64,000 bases of DNA from Cronobacter sakazakii. Lineage in GTDB: Bacteria > Pseudomonadota > Gammaproteobacteria > Enterobacterales > Enterobacteriaceae. Position 1 is the stretch's first letter. The number at the start of each line of letters is the position of its first letter. The DNA is taken from positions 4,154,001 to 4,218,000 of the forward strand of contig NZ_CP011047.1 in NCBI RefSeq assembly GCF_000982825.1, given 5' to 3'. The notes beneath the pieces are model-generated. The model made no database searches. It was not told where the DNA came from and saw only the letters and a program-made list of their open reading frames with translations. The translations under genes were made by a program, and so were the position numbers. Below are positions 32,893-41,606 of the stretch, in pieces.

Positions 32893-34278
32893 TTATTTAC
32901 GTCGCCAGGTCGTGCCCTGTGGGCCATCTTCCAGAATAATGCCCATCTCGTTTAAACGATCGCGCGCGGCGTCCGCTGCCGCCCAGTCTTTCGCTTTACG
33001 TGCTTCAAGACGCTTAACGATCAGCGCTTCGATCTCCGCCACTTCATCGTCGTTGGCCTGCGCACCGGATTGCAGGAACTGCTCCGGCGCCTGCTCCAGC
33101 AGGCCCAGCACGGCGGCAAGCTTACGCAGATGCGCGGCTAACTGGTTCGCCGCGCTGCTGTCTTCCGCTTTCAGGCGGTTCACTTCGCGCGCCATATCGA
33201 ACAGCACGGAATACGCTTCCGGCGTGTTGAAATCGTCGTTCATCGCCTCGACAAAACGCGCTTCGAACGCCTCGCCGCCTGCGGCGGTCGCGCTGGCGTC
33301 GGTGCCGCGCAGCGCGGTGTAGAGACGCTCAAGCGAGGCGCGCGCCTGCTTCAAGTTCTCTTCGCTGTAGTTCAGCTGGCTGCGGTAATGGCCGGACATC
33401 AGGAAGTAGCGCACAGTCTCGGCGTCGTAGTGCTGCAGCACGTCACGCACGGTAAAGAAATTGCCGAGCGATTTGGACATCTTCTCGCGATCGACCATCA
33501 CCATGCCGGAGTGCATCCAGTAATTCACATACTCGCCGTCGTGCGCGCAGGTGGACTGGGCGATTTCGTTTTCATGGTGCGGGAACATCAGATCCGAACC
33601 GCCGCCGTGAATATCGAAATGGCTGCCAAGCTGCTTGCAGTTCATCGCGGAGCACTCGATATGCCAGCCTGGACGCCCGTCGCCCCACGGTGACGGCCAG
33701 CTCGGCTCGCCCGGCTTGGACATCTTCCACAGCACGAAATCCATCGGGTTACGTTTGCTGTCGGCCACTTCCACGCGCGCGCCCGCCTGGAGCTGCTCCA
33801 GATCCTGACGCGAAAGCTTGCCGTAATCCGCGTCGCTCTCCACCGCGAACATGACATCGCCATTACCCGCGACATACGCATGGCCGCGTGCGATCAACTG
33901 CTCAACGATTTCAATAATTTCCGGGATGTGCTGCGTCGCGCGCGGCTCGCTGTCCGGGCGCAGAATATTCAGCGCATCGAAATCTTTGTGCATCTCAGCG
34001 ACCATACGGTCCACCAGCGCCACGAAATCTTCGCCGTTCTCGTTCGCGCGTTTAATAATTTTGTCGTCAATATCGGTAATGTTGCGCACATATTTCAGCT
34101 TATAGCCGAGAAAACGCAGGTAGCGCGCAACAACGTCAAACGCGATGAACGTACGGCCATGACCGATGTGACAGAGGTCGTAAACGGTAATACCACACAC
34201 ATACATGCCGACTTCCCCGGCATGGATAGGCTTAAATTCCTCTTTCTGGCGACTCATGGTATTGAAGATTTTTAACAT
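32893..34278 (-). CDS. cysS: Cysteinyl-tRNA synthetase
   Basis: 461 residues, same length as in E. coli. Class I synthetase charging tRNA-Cys: CGITVYDLCHIGHGRTFI holds the HIGH motif and one zinc ligand Cys, GWHIECSAM and HHENEIAQS hold the others, and KMSKSLGNF is the ATP loop. The start at 34278 (MLKIFNTMSR) is the family start; the longer frame to 34362 is non-coding. Divergent from ppiB. Confidence 0.98.
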   Translation of the reverse strand: MLKIFNTMSRQKEEFKPIHAGEVGMYVCGITVYDLCHIGHGRTFIAFDVVARYLRFLGYKLKYVRNITDIDDKIIKRANENGEDFVALVDRMVAEMHKDFDALNILRPDSEPRATQHIPEIIEIVEQLIARGHAYVAGNGDVMFAVESDADYGKLSRQDLEQLQAGARVEVADSKRNPMDFVLWKMSKPGEPSWPSPWGDGRPGWHIECSAMNCKQLGSHFDIHGGGSDLMFPHHENEIAQSTCAHDGEYVNYWMHSGMVMVDREKMSKSLGNFFTVRDVLQHYDAETVRYFLMSGHYRSQLNYSEENLKQARASLERLYTALRGTDASATAAGGEAFEARFVEAMNDDFNTPEAYSVLFDMAREVNRLKAEDSSAANQLAAHLRKLAAVLGLLEQAPEQFLQSGAQANDDEVAEIEALIVKRLEARKAKDWAAADAARDRLNEMGIILEDGPQGTTWRRK

Positions 34279-34454
34279 CAGAAGTTTCCGTGTCAGTGTG
34301 TGGTAAGCAGATAAAACCCCTATATTACCCATAATTGAAAGCGCAAGCACCCCACTTTGCAAGGTGAAGCAAGCGGTGAGTTATGCTATAACAGCCTCCT
34401 ACTGTGGCTTCTTTCGGAAGCCGAAGCACCACTGAAACAAAACAGGATGCAGAC

Positions 34455-34949
34455 ATGGTTACTTTTCACACCAATCACGGCGACATCGTAATCAAGACGT
34501 TCGATGACAAAGCGCCGGAAACGGTAAAAAACTTTCTGGACTATTGCCGCGAAGGTTTCTACGACAACACCATTTTCCATCGTGTAATCAACGGCTTTAT
34601 GATTCAGGGCGGCGGTTTTGAGCCGGGCATGAAACAGAAAAGCACTAAAGATCCTATCAAAAACGAAGCCAACAACGGTCTGAAGAACACCCGCGGTACG
34701 CTGGCCATGGCGCGCACCCAGGCGCCGCACTCCGCGACGGCCCAGTTCTTCATCAACGTGGTGGATAACGACTTCCTGAACTTCAGCGGCGAAAGCCTGC
34801 AGGGTTGGGGCTACTGCGTGTTCGCAGAAGTGGTCGAAGGTATGGACGTGGTTGATAAAATCAAAGGCGTTTCCACCGGCCGCAGCGGCATGCATCAGGA
34901 TGTGCCGAAAGAAGACGTGATCATCGAGCGCGTAACCGTCAGCGAGTAA
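34455..34949 (+). CDS. ppiB: Cytoplasmic peptidyl-prolyl isomerase B (cyclophilin)
   Basis: 164 residues, E. coli length. Cyclophilin motifs NTIFHRVINGFMIQGGGF (catalytic Arg, Phe, Gln), TLAMARTQAPHSATAQFFINV and GYCVFAEVVEGMDVVDKI. No signal peptide, hence the cytoplasmic paralogue. It precedes lpxH by three bases. Confidence 0.97.
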   Translation: MVTFHTNHGDIVIKTFDDKAPETVKNFLDYCREGFYDNTIFHRVINGFMIQGGGFEPGMKQKSTKDPIKNEANNGLKNTRGTLAMARTQAPHSATAQFFINVVDNDFLNFSGESLQGWGYCVFAEVVEGMDVVDKIKGVSTGRSGMHQDVPKEDVIIERVTVSE

Positions 34950-34952
34950 TTC

Positions 34953-35675
34953 GTGGCGACGCTCTTTATTGCAGATCTTCATCTGTGCTCAGAAGAACCG
35001 GCGATTACCGCCGGTTTTCTGCGTTTTTTAGCCGGTACCGCGCGTGAAGCGGACGCCCTTTACATTCTGGGCGATCTCTTTGAGGCCTGGATTGGCGATG
35101 ACGACCCGGAACCGCTGCACCGTGAGATAGCTGCCGCGCTGCGCGCGCTCGTACAATCCGGCGTCCCCTGCTATTTCATCCACGGCAACCGCGATTTCCT
35201 GCTTGGCCGTCGCTTCGCCCGCGAAAGCGGTATGCAATTGTTGCCTGAAGAGCAGGTGCTGGATCTCTACGGCAGACGCGTGCTGATTATGCATGGCGAC
35301 ACGCTGTGCACCGACGATGCCGGTTATCAGGCGTTTCGCGCCAAAGTGCATAAGCCGTGGCTGCAAACCCTTTTCCTCGCATTACCCCTGCGACTGCGCC
35401 GCCGCATCGCCGCCCGCATGCGCGCCGGCAGTAAAGCCTCTAACAGCCAGAAAGATCTCGCCATCATGGATGTCAACCCGCAGGCAGTGGTCGATACCAT
35501 GGAACGCCAGCAGGTACAGTGGCTCATTCACGGTCACACCCACCGCCCTGCCGTCCACACGCTTGAGGCGAACGGCAAGCCCGCGCACCGCGTGGTGTTA
35601 GGTGCCTGGCACAGCGAAGGCTCAATGATCAAAGTCACCCCCGACGACGTGGAACTGGTAGCGTTTCCGTTCTGA
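34953..35675 (+). CDS. lpxH: UDP-2,3-diacylglucosamine diphosphatase
   Basis: Lipid A pathway step making lipid X. 240 residues of the calcineurin-like metallophosphatase family with the full ligand set: ADLHL, GDLFEAWIGDD, GNRDFLLG, MHGDTLCTDD and HGHTHRPAVH. The start is GTG at 34953, three bases after the ppiB stop, so the two genes are coupled. Confidence 0.96.
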   Translation: MATLFIADLHLCSEEPAITAGFLRFLAGTAREADALYILGDLFEAWIGDDDPEPLHREIAAALRALVQSGVPCYFIHGNRDFLLGRRFARESGMQLLPEEQVLDLYGRRVLIMHGDTLCTDDAGYQAFRAKVHKPWLQTLFLALPLRLRRRIAARMRAGSKASNSQKDLAIMDVNPQAVVDTMERQQVQWLIHGHTHRPAVHTLEANGKPAHRVVLGAWHSEGSMIKVTPDDVELVAFPF

Positions 35676-35707
35676 TCTGCGCGGTACTTTTTGCCGCGCT
35701 CGCGCCT

Positions 35708-35723
35708 ACGCAACCGTTTTCCT
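35708..35723. promoter_or_regulatory. PurR operator of purEK
   Basis: ACGCAACCGTTTTCCT, a near-perfect match to the 16-bp PurR consensus and, as far as I recall, identical to the E. coli purE operator, 85 bp upstream of the purE start. Confidence 0.9.
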
Positions 35724-35807
35724 TGCCGGTTTTCCGTGATATTCTCAAGGCCCTCGTAACGGCGACCCCGTTGATTTTGCCGCCTGACCACAGGAGTTTT
35801 GAGACGT

Positions 35808-36317
35808 ATGTCTTCCAGCCACACCCCGGCGCGTATCGCCATCGTAATGGGTTCCAGAAGCGACTGGGCCACCATGCAGTTTGCCGCAGAAATTCTCGAT
35901 GCTCTGGATGTCCCTCACCACGTTGAAGTGGTCTCCGCGCACCGCACGCCCGATAAACTCTTCAGCTTCGCCGAGCGCGCGCAGGAGAACGGGTTTCAGG
36001 TGATCATCGCGGGCGCAGGCGGCGCGGCGCATCTGCCGGGCATGATTGCCGCGAAAACGCTGGTGCCGGTGCTGGGTGTGCCGGTACAAAGCGCGGCGTT
36101 AAGCGGGCTGGACAGCCTCTACTCTATCGTGCAGATGCCGCGCGGCATTCCGGTCGGCACGCTGGCTATCGGTAAAGCGGGCGCGGCGAACGCGGCTCTG
36201 CTGGCCGCCCAGATCCTGGCGCAGCACGACAGCGCGCTGCTGGCGCGTCTTGAAAAGTGGCGTCAGAAACAGACCGAGGAAGTGCTGGAGAATCCGGACC
36301 CGCGGGGTGAGGCATGA
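35808..36317 (+). CDS. purE: N5-carboxyaminoimidazole ribonucleotide mutase
   Basis: Purine pathway step converting N5-CAIR to CAIR. 169 residues, E. coli length, with IVMGSRSDWATM, EVVSAHRTPDK and AGAGGAAHLPGMIAA around the active site. The ATG at 35808 (MSSSHTPARI) follows a CAGGAG site. Stop overlaps purK by ATGA. Confidence 0.97.
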   Translation: MSSSHTPARIAIVMGSRSDWATMQFAAEILDALDVPHHVEVVSAHRTPDKLFSFAERAQENGFQVIIAGAGGAAHLPGMIAAKTLVPVLGVPVQSAALSGLDSLYSIVQMPRGIPVGTLAIGKAGAANAALLAAQILAQHDSALLARLEKWRQKQTEEVLENPDPRGEA

Positions 36318-37381
36318 AGCAGGTATGCGTGCTGGGTAACGGCCAGCTTGGCAGAATGCTGCGCCAGGCGGGCGAACCGCTTGGCATTCGCGTCTGGCCG
36401 GTAGGGCTCGACGCCGATCCGCAGGCGGTGCCGTTCGCACAGAGCGTTATCACGGCGGAAATTGAACGCTGGCCGGAAACCGCCCTGACCCGCGAGCTGG
36501 CGCGCCACAACGCGTTCGTTAACCGCGATGTTTTCCCGCTTATCGCCGACCGTTTCACCCAGAAACAGCTGCTCGATAAGCTCAATCTCCCCACCGCGCC
36601 GTGGCAGCTGCTGGCAAGCAGCGACGAATGGCCGCAGATTTTTGAGAGCCTCGGTGAGCTGGCTATCGTCAAGCGCCGCACCGGCGGCTACGACGGCCGC
36701 GGCCAGTGGCGGCTTCGCGAAAACGAGACGGAGACGCTGCCCGCTGAATGTTACGGCGAGTGCATCGTCGAGCGGGGCATTAACTTTACCGGCGAGGTGT
36801 CGCTGGTGGGCGCGCGGGCGCGTGACGGCAGCGCGGTCTTTTATCCGCTGACCCACAACCTGCATCAGGACGGCATTCTGCGCACCAGCGTGGCCTTCCC
36901 GCAGGCGAACGCCACGCAGCAGAAGCAGGCCGAAGCGATGCTGCGCGCGATTATGGACGAGCTGAATTATGTGGGCGTGATGGCAATGGAGTGTTTCGTG
37001 ACGCCGCAAGGGCTGCTGATTAACGAGCTTGCGCCGCGCGTGCATAACAGCGGTCACTGGACGCAGAACGGCGCGTCCATCAGCCAGTTTGAGCTGCACC
37101 TGCGCGCCGTCACCAATCTGCCGCTGCCGCAGCCGGTAGTGAGCGGCCCGTCGGTGATGGTGAATCTGATTGGCACCGATCTGAATTACGACTGGCTGAA
37201 GCTGCCGCTGGTGCATCTGCACTGGTATGACAAAGAGGTGCGTGAAGGCCGTAAAGTCGGGCATCTCAATCTGAGCGATGCCGAGGCGACGCTGATTGAC
37301 GCCACGCTGGAAGCGCTCTCGCCGTTGCTGCCACCGGAATACGCAAGCGGCATCGCCTGGGCGCAGGCGCATTTGCGATAA
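36314..37381 (+). CDS. purK: N5-carboxyaminoimidazole ribonucleotide synthase
   Basis: ATP-grasp enzyme that carboxylates AIR with bicarbonate. 355 residues: VLGNGQLGRMLRQAGEPLG at the N-terminus, KRRTGGYDGRGQWRL in the ATP site, ECFVTPQGLLINELAPRVHNSGHWT near the metal site. Coupled to purE; followed by a terminator and hairpin repeats. Confidence 0.97.
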   Translation: MKQVCVLGNGQLGRMLRQAGEPLGIRVWPVGLDADPQAVPFAQSVITAEIERWPETALTRELARHNAFVNRDVFPLIADRFTQKQLLDKLNLPTAPWQLLASSDEWPQIFESLGELAIVKRRTGGYDGRGQWRLRENETETLPAECYGECIVERGINFTGEVSLVGARARDGSAVFYPLTHNLHQDGILRTSVAFPQANATQQKQAEAMLRAIMDELNYVGVMAMECFVTPQGLLINELAPRVHNSGHWTQNGASISQFELHLRAVTNLPLPQPVVSGPSVMVNLIGTDLNYDWLKLPLVHLHWYDKEVREGRKVGHLNLSDAEATLIDATLEALSPLLPPEYASGIAWAQAHLR

Positions 37382-37382
37382 G

Positions 37383-37408
37383 AAAAGCACCCTGCGGGGT
37401 GCTTTTTT
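37383..37408 (+). terminator. Rho-independent terminator after purK
   Basis: AAAAGCACCC / GGGTGCTTTT 10-bp stem with a TGCG loop and extra T, immediately after the purK stop. Confidence 0.92.
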
Positions 37409-37432
37409 ATTGGGTGTGGCGGGTGGTTTACT

Positions 37433-37600
37433 GGTGGGTGCGCTGCGCTTACCCACCCTACCATTCACCTTTTTACGGAGTGTGATGGGTGTTTGAATGG
37501 TGGGTGCGCTGCGCTTACCCACCCTACCATTCACCGTCGCTCATGCCCGCCGGGCATAAGGCAGAATTATCGTAGGGCGGGTAAGCGCAGCGCACCCGCC
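37433..37600. repeat. Hairpin-repeat cluster, three copies
   Basis: Copies at 37433-37461 and 37499-37527 (reverse, GGTGGGT/ACCCACC arms, inner GCGCTGCGC) and 37572-37600 (forward, GGCGGGT/ACCCGCC). The first two are embedded in a longer shared word that includes CCATTCACC, so one seems to be a local duplication of the other. It lies in the convergent gap between purK and the cystathionine lyase gene. Confidence 0.88.
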
Positions 37601-37609
37601 AGTCCAGCA

Positions 37610-38755
37610 TTACGCCTCCAGCGCCTGCTCGAGATCCGCGAGCAAATCCTCCGCGTCTTCAATCCCGACCGACAACCGGATCAACTGCGGCGTAATCCCG
37701 TTCGCCAGCCGCTGTTCAAGCGGAATCGAGGCGTGCGTCATACTGAACGGCTGGCTCACCAGGCTCTCCACGCCGCCGAGACTCTCGGCAAGCGTAAAGA
37801 GCCGCAGCTTTTTAATCACCTGCGCAGCGCGCTGGTCATCGCCGCGCACCACGATGGAAATCATACCGCCCGCCAGCGCCATCTGACGGCGCGCCAGCGC
37901 ATACTGCGGGTGGCTTTCCAGCCACGGGAAAAACACTTTTTCCACCTGCGGATGCTGCGCCAGCCGCTGCGCAATCTTTAGCGCACTGGCGCTGTGGCGC
38001 TCCATACGCAGCGCCAGTGTGCGAATGCCGCGCAGCGTCAGAAAGCTGCTGAACGGGTCGAGCACGCCGCCGACGGCGTTCTGCAGATAGGCCAGCTGCT
38101 GCGCCAGTGCAGGGTTATCGCCCACCACCGCCAGCCCCGCCACCACGTCGGAGTGGCCGTTCAGGTATTTGGTGGCTGAATGCACGACGATATCAAACCC
38201 GAGCGTCAGCGGGCGGTGAATGGCGGGCGAGGCGAACGTATTATCCGCGACGCTTATCAGCCCGCGCCTGCGCGCCAGCCCGGCAATCGCTTCGAGATCC
38301 GCCAGTTTCAGCAGCGGATTGGTCGGCGTCTCGACCCAGATCATCCGGGTTTCCGGGCGGATCGCCGCCTCCAGCGCCGCGAGATCGTCTGGCTTCACCC
38401 AGGAAACGGTCAGCCCGGCGGTGCGCTTACGCACATTTTCCAGCAGCCGGTACGTGCCGCCATAGACATCGTCCACCGCCACGATATGGCTCTCTTTGTC
38501 GAGCAGCTCCAGCACCGTGGAAATGGCCGCCAGTCCGGAGGCAAACGCGAATCCCTGGCTGCCCGCTTCAAGCTCCGCGATGGCGCGCTCGAGCGCGTGG
38601 CGCGTCGGGTTGCCGCTGCGCGAATATTCATAACCGGTATGCTCGCCGGGCGCGGGCTGCGCGTAGGTGGAGGTGGCGTAAATCGGCGGCATCACCGCGC
38701 CATGCTGATCGTGATGCGTGCCGCTGTGCACGCTGAGCGTTGCGAATTTATCCAT
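37610..38755 (-). CDS. mtcC: Cystathionine gamma-lyase (reverse transsulfuration)
   Basis: 381 residues of the Cys/Met-metabolism PLP enzyme family: YEYSRSGNPTRHALERAIAELE, FASGLAAISTVLEL, WVETPTNPLLKLADL, ADNTFASPAIHRPL and the PLP lysine in HSATKYLNGHSDVVAG. Together with the upstream beta-synthase gene (11-bp gap) it converts homocysteine to cysteine via cystathionine, as described for Klebsiella mtcBC. A gamma-synthase activity is possible from sequence alone, but the pairing favours the lyase. A GGAG site precedes the ATG. Confidence 0.85.
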   Translation of the reverse strand: MDKFATLSVHSGTHHDQHGAVMPPIYATSTYAQPAPGEHTGYEYSRSGNPTRHALERAIAELEAGSQGFAFASGLAAISTVLELLDKESHIVAVDDVYGGTYRLLENVRKRTAGLTVSWVKPDDLAALEAAIRPETRMIWVETPTNPLLKLADLEAIAGLARRRGLISVADNTFASPAIHRPLTLGFDIVVHSATKYLNGHSDVVAGLAVVGDNPALAQQLAYLQNAVGGVLDPFSSFLTLRGIRTLALRMERHSASALKIAQRLAQHPQVEKVFFPWLESHPQYALARRQMALAGGMISIVVRGDDQRAAQVIKKLRLFTLAESLGGVESLVSQPFSMTHASIPLEQRLANGITPQLIRLSVGIEDAEDLLADLEQALEA

Positions 38756-38766
38756 GATAAAACTCC

Positions 38767-40137
38767 TTAAGATTCAAGCTGGTTGCGCCAGCGGTTCAGC
38801 ACATCGGTACGGGTGATAAGCCCGAGAAAGCGCGTCTCGTCGGTAATCACCGCCACCAGACCGCGTTCGAAAACCTCAAACAGTTCCCGCTCGCTGGCGC
38901 TTTTATCGAGCGTCACCACTTCGCGGTTCATGGCCGCCGAGACGGGCGTGAGAAAACGCTGACTGTCGCCGCGGATAAACGTCAGCAGATCCCACTCATC
39001 GACAATGCCCACCACGCGCCCCTGCGCCAGCACCGGAAGCTGAGAGATATCGTAAAGCCGCATCCGGGCGAGCACCGTCGCGAGCGAATCATCGGGTGCC
39101 GCGGTCACGGCCGCGCCTTCATCATGGCGAAACGCGATGTAATCACGCAGATCGCCCACGGTGGGCCGCGTCTGTAGCCCCTGCTGGCGCAGCCAGTCGT
39201 CGTTAAACATTTTCGAGAGATATTTATTGCCGCTGTCGCAGGCGAACGTCACCACGCGTTTCGGCGTGGTCTGTGCGCGGCAGTAGCGCAGCGCGGCGGC
39301 AAGCAGCGTGCCGGTGGAGGAGCCCGCCAGCACGCCTTCGATTTTCAGCAGATCGCGCGCGGCGGCGAACGCGGCGGCATCGGTCACCCGAAAAGCCTGC
39401 CGGACGCCCTCGAGATGCGCGAGCGGCGGAATGAAATCCTCGCCGATGCCCTCCACCAGCCACGATCCCGCCTCGTGATAGCGCCCCGTTTCAACCTGAT
39501 CGGCCAGGATCGATCCTGCCGGATCGGCGAGCACGAATTCAGTGTGGGGAGAGTGCTCGCGAAACCAGGCCTGAAGCCCGCCGAGCGTGCCGCCGGAGCC
39601 AACGCCCACCACGATAGCGTCAATGCGCCCTTCCGCCTGCGCAAAAAGCTCCGGCGCGGTGGTGGTCTGATGCGCCAGCGGGTTGGCGGGGTTATTAAAC
39701 TGGTCGATATAAAACGCGCCAGGCGTTTCATCGGCGAGGCGCTGCGCGTAATCCTGGTAATAGGCCGGGTGGCCTTTGTTCACGTCCGAGCGGGTGAGCC
39801 GCACGTCCACGCCCAGCGCGCGCAGGTGATAAATTTTCTCGCGGCTCATTTTGTCTGGCACCACCAGAATCAGCCGGTAGCCCTTTTGGGCGGCGATAAG
39901 CGCAAGGCCAAGGCCGGTATTGCCCGCCGTGGCTTCAATAATGGTGCCGCCGGGCGCAAGCCGCCCCTGGCGTTCAGCCTCGTTAATCATCGAGAGCGCC
40001 ACGCGGTCTTTAATCGAACCGCCGGGGTTCTGGTTTTCCAGTTTCAGCAGCAGTTCACACGGGCCGGTATCGAGCTTTGCGAGGCGCAGCAGCGGCGTCT
40101 GCCCGATAAGAGAGGTTACAGAATCGACTATCGACAT
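38767..40137 (-). CDS. mtcB: Cystathionine beta-synthase with CBS domains
   Basis: 456 residues. The PLP domain (about 1-325) shows NPGGSIKDRVALSMI with PLP lysine Lys43, EATAGNTGLGLALIA (phosphate and substrate loop) and GVGSGGTLGG. Two CBS modules follow (about 340-395 and 400-456: LYDISQLPVLAQGRVVGIVDEWD and FEVFERGLVAVITDETRFLGLITRTD), the usual place for allosteric adenosyl binding. E. coli lacks this enzyme. First gene of the two-gene operon. Confidence 0.88.
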   Translation of the reverse strand: MSIVDSVTSLIGQTPLLRLAKLDTGPCELLLKLENQNPGGSIKDRVALSMINEAERQGRLAPGGTIIEATAGNTGLGLALIAAQKGYRLILVVPDKMSREKIYHLRALGVDVRLTRSDVNKGHPAYYQDYAQRLADETPGAFYIDQFNNPANPLAHQTTTAPELFAQAEGRIDAIVVGVGSGGTLGGLQAWFREHSPHTEFVLADPAGSILADQVETGRYHEAGSWLVEGIGEDFIPPLAHLEGVRQAFRVTDAAAFAAARDLLKIEGVLAGSSTGTLLAAALRYCRAQTTPKRVVTFACDSGNKYLSKMFNDDWLRQQGLQTRPTVGDLRDYIAFRHDEGAAVTAAPDDSLATVLARMRLYDISQLPVLAQGRVVGIVDEWDLLTFIRGDSQRFLTPVSAAMNREVVTLDKSASERELFEVFERGLVAVITDETRFLGLITRTDVLNRWRNQLES

Positions 40138-40472
40138 GGTCGGTTTATCCAGTCATCAGAGAATGGCCAAATGATAGGACTGCGTTTTTTGGCGGTTAAA
40201 GAATCATTCGCGGGTCTTTAGAACCAGATGGAATATTCTCTGCTGTTCTGGCGGTAAAGAAGGAAAGCAGTAAAGTCGTCCAGAAATATCGATGGCTGGA
40301 TGAGGCATTTTTGCTGCCATTTTCACCGTTTTTTCTTATACAGACGCCCGCTTTTGCCAGTTTGCGCATTTGGATTGCCGGAATTTATCGAAGCCGCCCG
40401 GGATGTTTTCCGTATACCCCGGCAAGAGTGAGCGGCGTACAATGGCGGCGTTTTAAAAAAGATGAGAACAAC
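40138..40472. other. 335-bp divergent intergenic region, mtcB / mnmH
   Basis: AT-richer than its flanks. It must hold the divergent promoters of the transsulfuration operon and mnmH. I looked for MetJ boxes (AGACGTCT tandem) and obvious palindromes and saw none. The frame open from 40311 into mnmH has no family similarity before the ATG at 40473. Confidence 0.6.
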
Positions 40473-41606
40473 ATGCAAAAGGATGCACAACGGCGGCCAG
40501 ACAGCGACGATGCGCTGGCGCTTATTACACGCGGCGTCACGCTGATTGACGTTCGCGCGCCGGTGGAATTTGCGCAGGGCGCGATGCTAGGTGCGATTAA
40601 TCTGCCGCTGATGAATAACGACGAGCGCGCGGCGGTCGGCACCTGTTACAAGCAGCACGGCCAGCAGGCCGCACTGGCGCTCGGCCACCGGCTGGTGTGC
40701 GGCGAGGTGCGCGAAGCCCGGCTTAACGCGTGGCGTCTCGCCTGCGAGCGTCATCCCGAGGGCTTTCTCTGCTGCGCACGTGGCGGAATGCGCAGCCATA
40801 TCGTTCAGCAGTGGCTGCGTGAGCGCGGCATCGACTATCCGCTGGTGGAAGGCGGTTACAAACGGCTGCGCCAGGCGGCGATGGACGCTACGGATCGCTT
40901 AAGCCGTCTGCCGATGGTGCTTATCGGCGGGTGTACCGGCAGCGGCAAAACGCAGCTGGTGAAAGCGCTGCCGACCGGCATTGACCTGGAAGGGCTGGCG
41001 CATCACCGCGGCTCGTCCTTTGGCCGGACGCTGACGCCGCAACGGGCGCAGGCCAGTTTTGAAAACCATCTCGCCGCCGCGATGCTTAACCATCACGCCC
41101 GCTGGATGACCCTCAGCAACCCGTTCTGGGTGCTGGAAGATGAAGGCAAAATTATAGGCGCCAACCATCTGCCCGCCGTACTGCGCGAACAGATGCTACA
41201 GGCGCCTGTTGCGGTGGTCGAAGAGCCGCTGGAACGCCGTCTGGAGCGGCTGCGTGAGGAGTATTTTGTGCAGATGCAGGCCGCGTTTCAGGCAGCGCTC
41301 GGCGATGAAGCCGAAGGCTGGCGCGCTTATGGCGACTACCTGCACCACGGGCTTTACGCCATCCGCCGCCGTCTGGGGCTTGCGCGCTACGCCGAGCTGG
41401 CGGCGCTTCAGGAGGCCGCGCTCGCCCGCCAGCAGCGCACCGGTGAAACCCATGCGCATTTCGCCTGGCTTGCGCCGCTGCTGGAGGGCTATTACGACCC
41501 GATGTATCGCTATCAGTTAGAGAAAAAAGCGCAGCACATCGCGTTTCGCGGCGACTACCAGCAGGTGGACGCCTGGCTGCGCCACCGCTACTGCGCTAGC
41601 CGTTAA
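40473..41606 (+). CDS. mnmH: tRNA 2-selenouridine synthase
   Basis: Replaces sulfur by selenium at the wobble 2-thiouridine, using selenophosphate, through a geranylated intermediate. 377 residues: an N-terminal rhodanese domain (LIDVRAPVEFAQGAM; catalytic Cys in FLCCARGGMRSH, residues 100-101) and a C-terminal P-loop domain (IGGCTGSGKT, 151-160). The ATG at 40473 is preferred. The 3' end overlaps convergent ybbP by 11 bp. Confidence 0.95.
   Translation: MQKDAQRRPDSDDALALITRGVTLIDVRAPVEFAQGAMLGAINLPLMNNDERAAVGTCYKQHGQQAALALGHRLVCGEVREARLNAWRLACERHPEGFLCCARGGMRSHIVQQWLRERGIDYPLVEGGYKRLRQAAMDATDRLSRLPMVLIGGCTGSGKTQLVKALPTGIDLEGLAHHRGSSFGRTLTPQRAQASFENHLAAAMLNHHARWMTLSNPFWVLEDEGKIIGANHLPAVLREQMLQAPVAVVEEPLERRLERLREEYFVQMQAAFQAALGDEAEGWRAYGDYLHHGLYAIRRRLGLARYAELAALQEAALARQQRTGETHAHFAWLAPLLEGYYDPMYRYQLEKKAQHIAFRGDYQQVDAWLRHRYCASR

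Noticed and set aside
37493..37981. Plus-strand frame opposite the cystathionine lyase gene
   Set aside because: It starts in repeats and is antisense to a conserved enzyme.
40138..40472. MetJ or CysB site controlling the transsulfuration operon
   Set aside because: No tandem AGACGTCT-like boxes seen, and CysB sites are too loose to call by eye.
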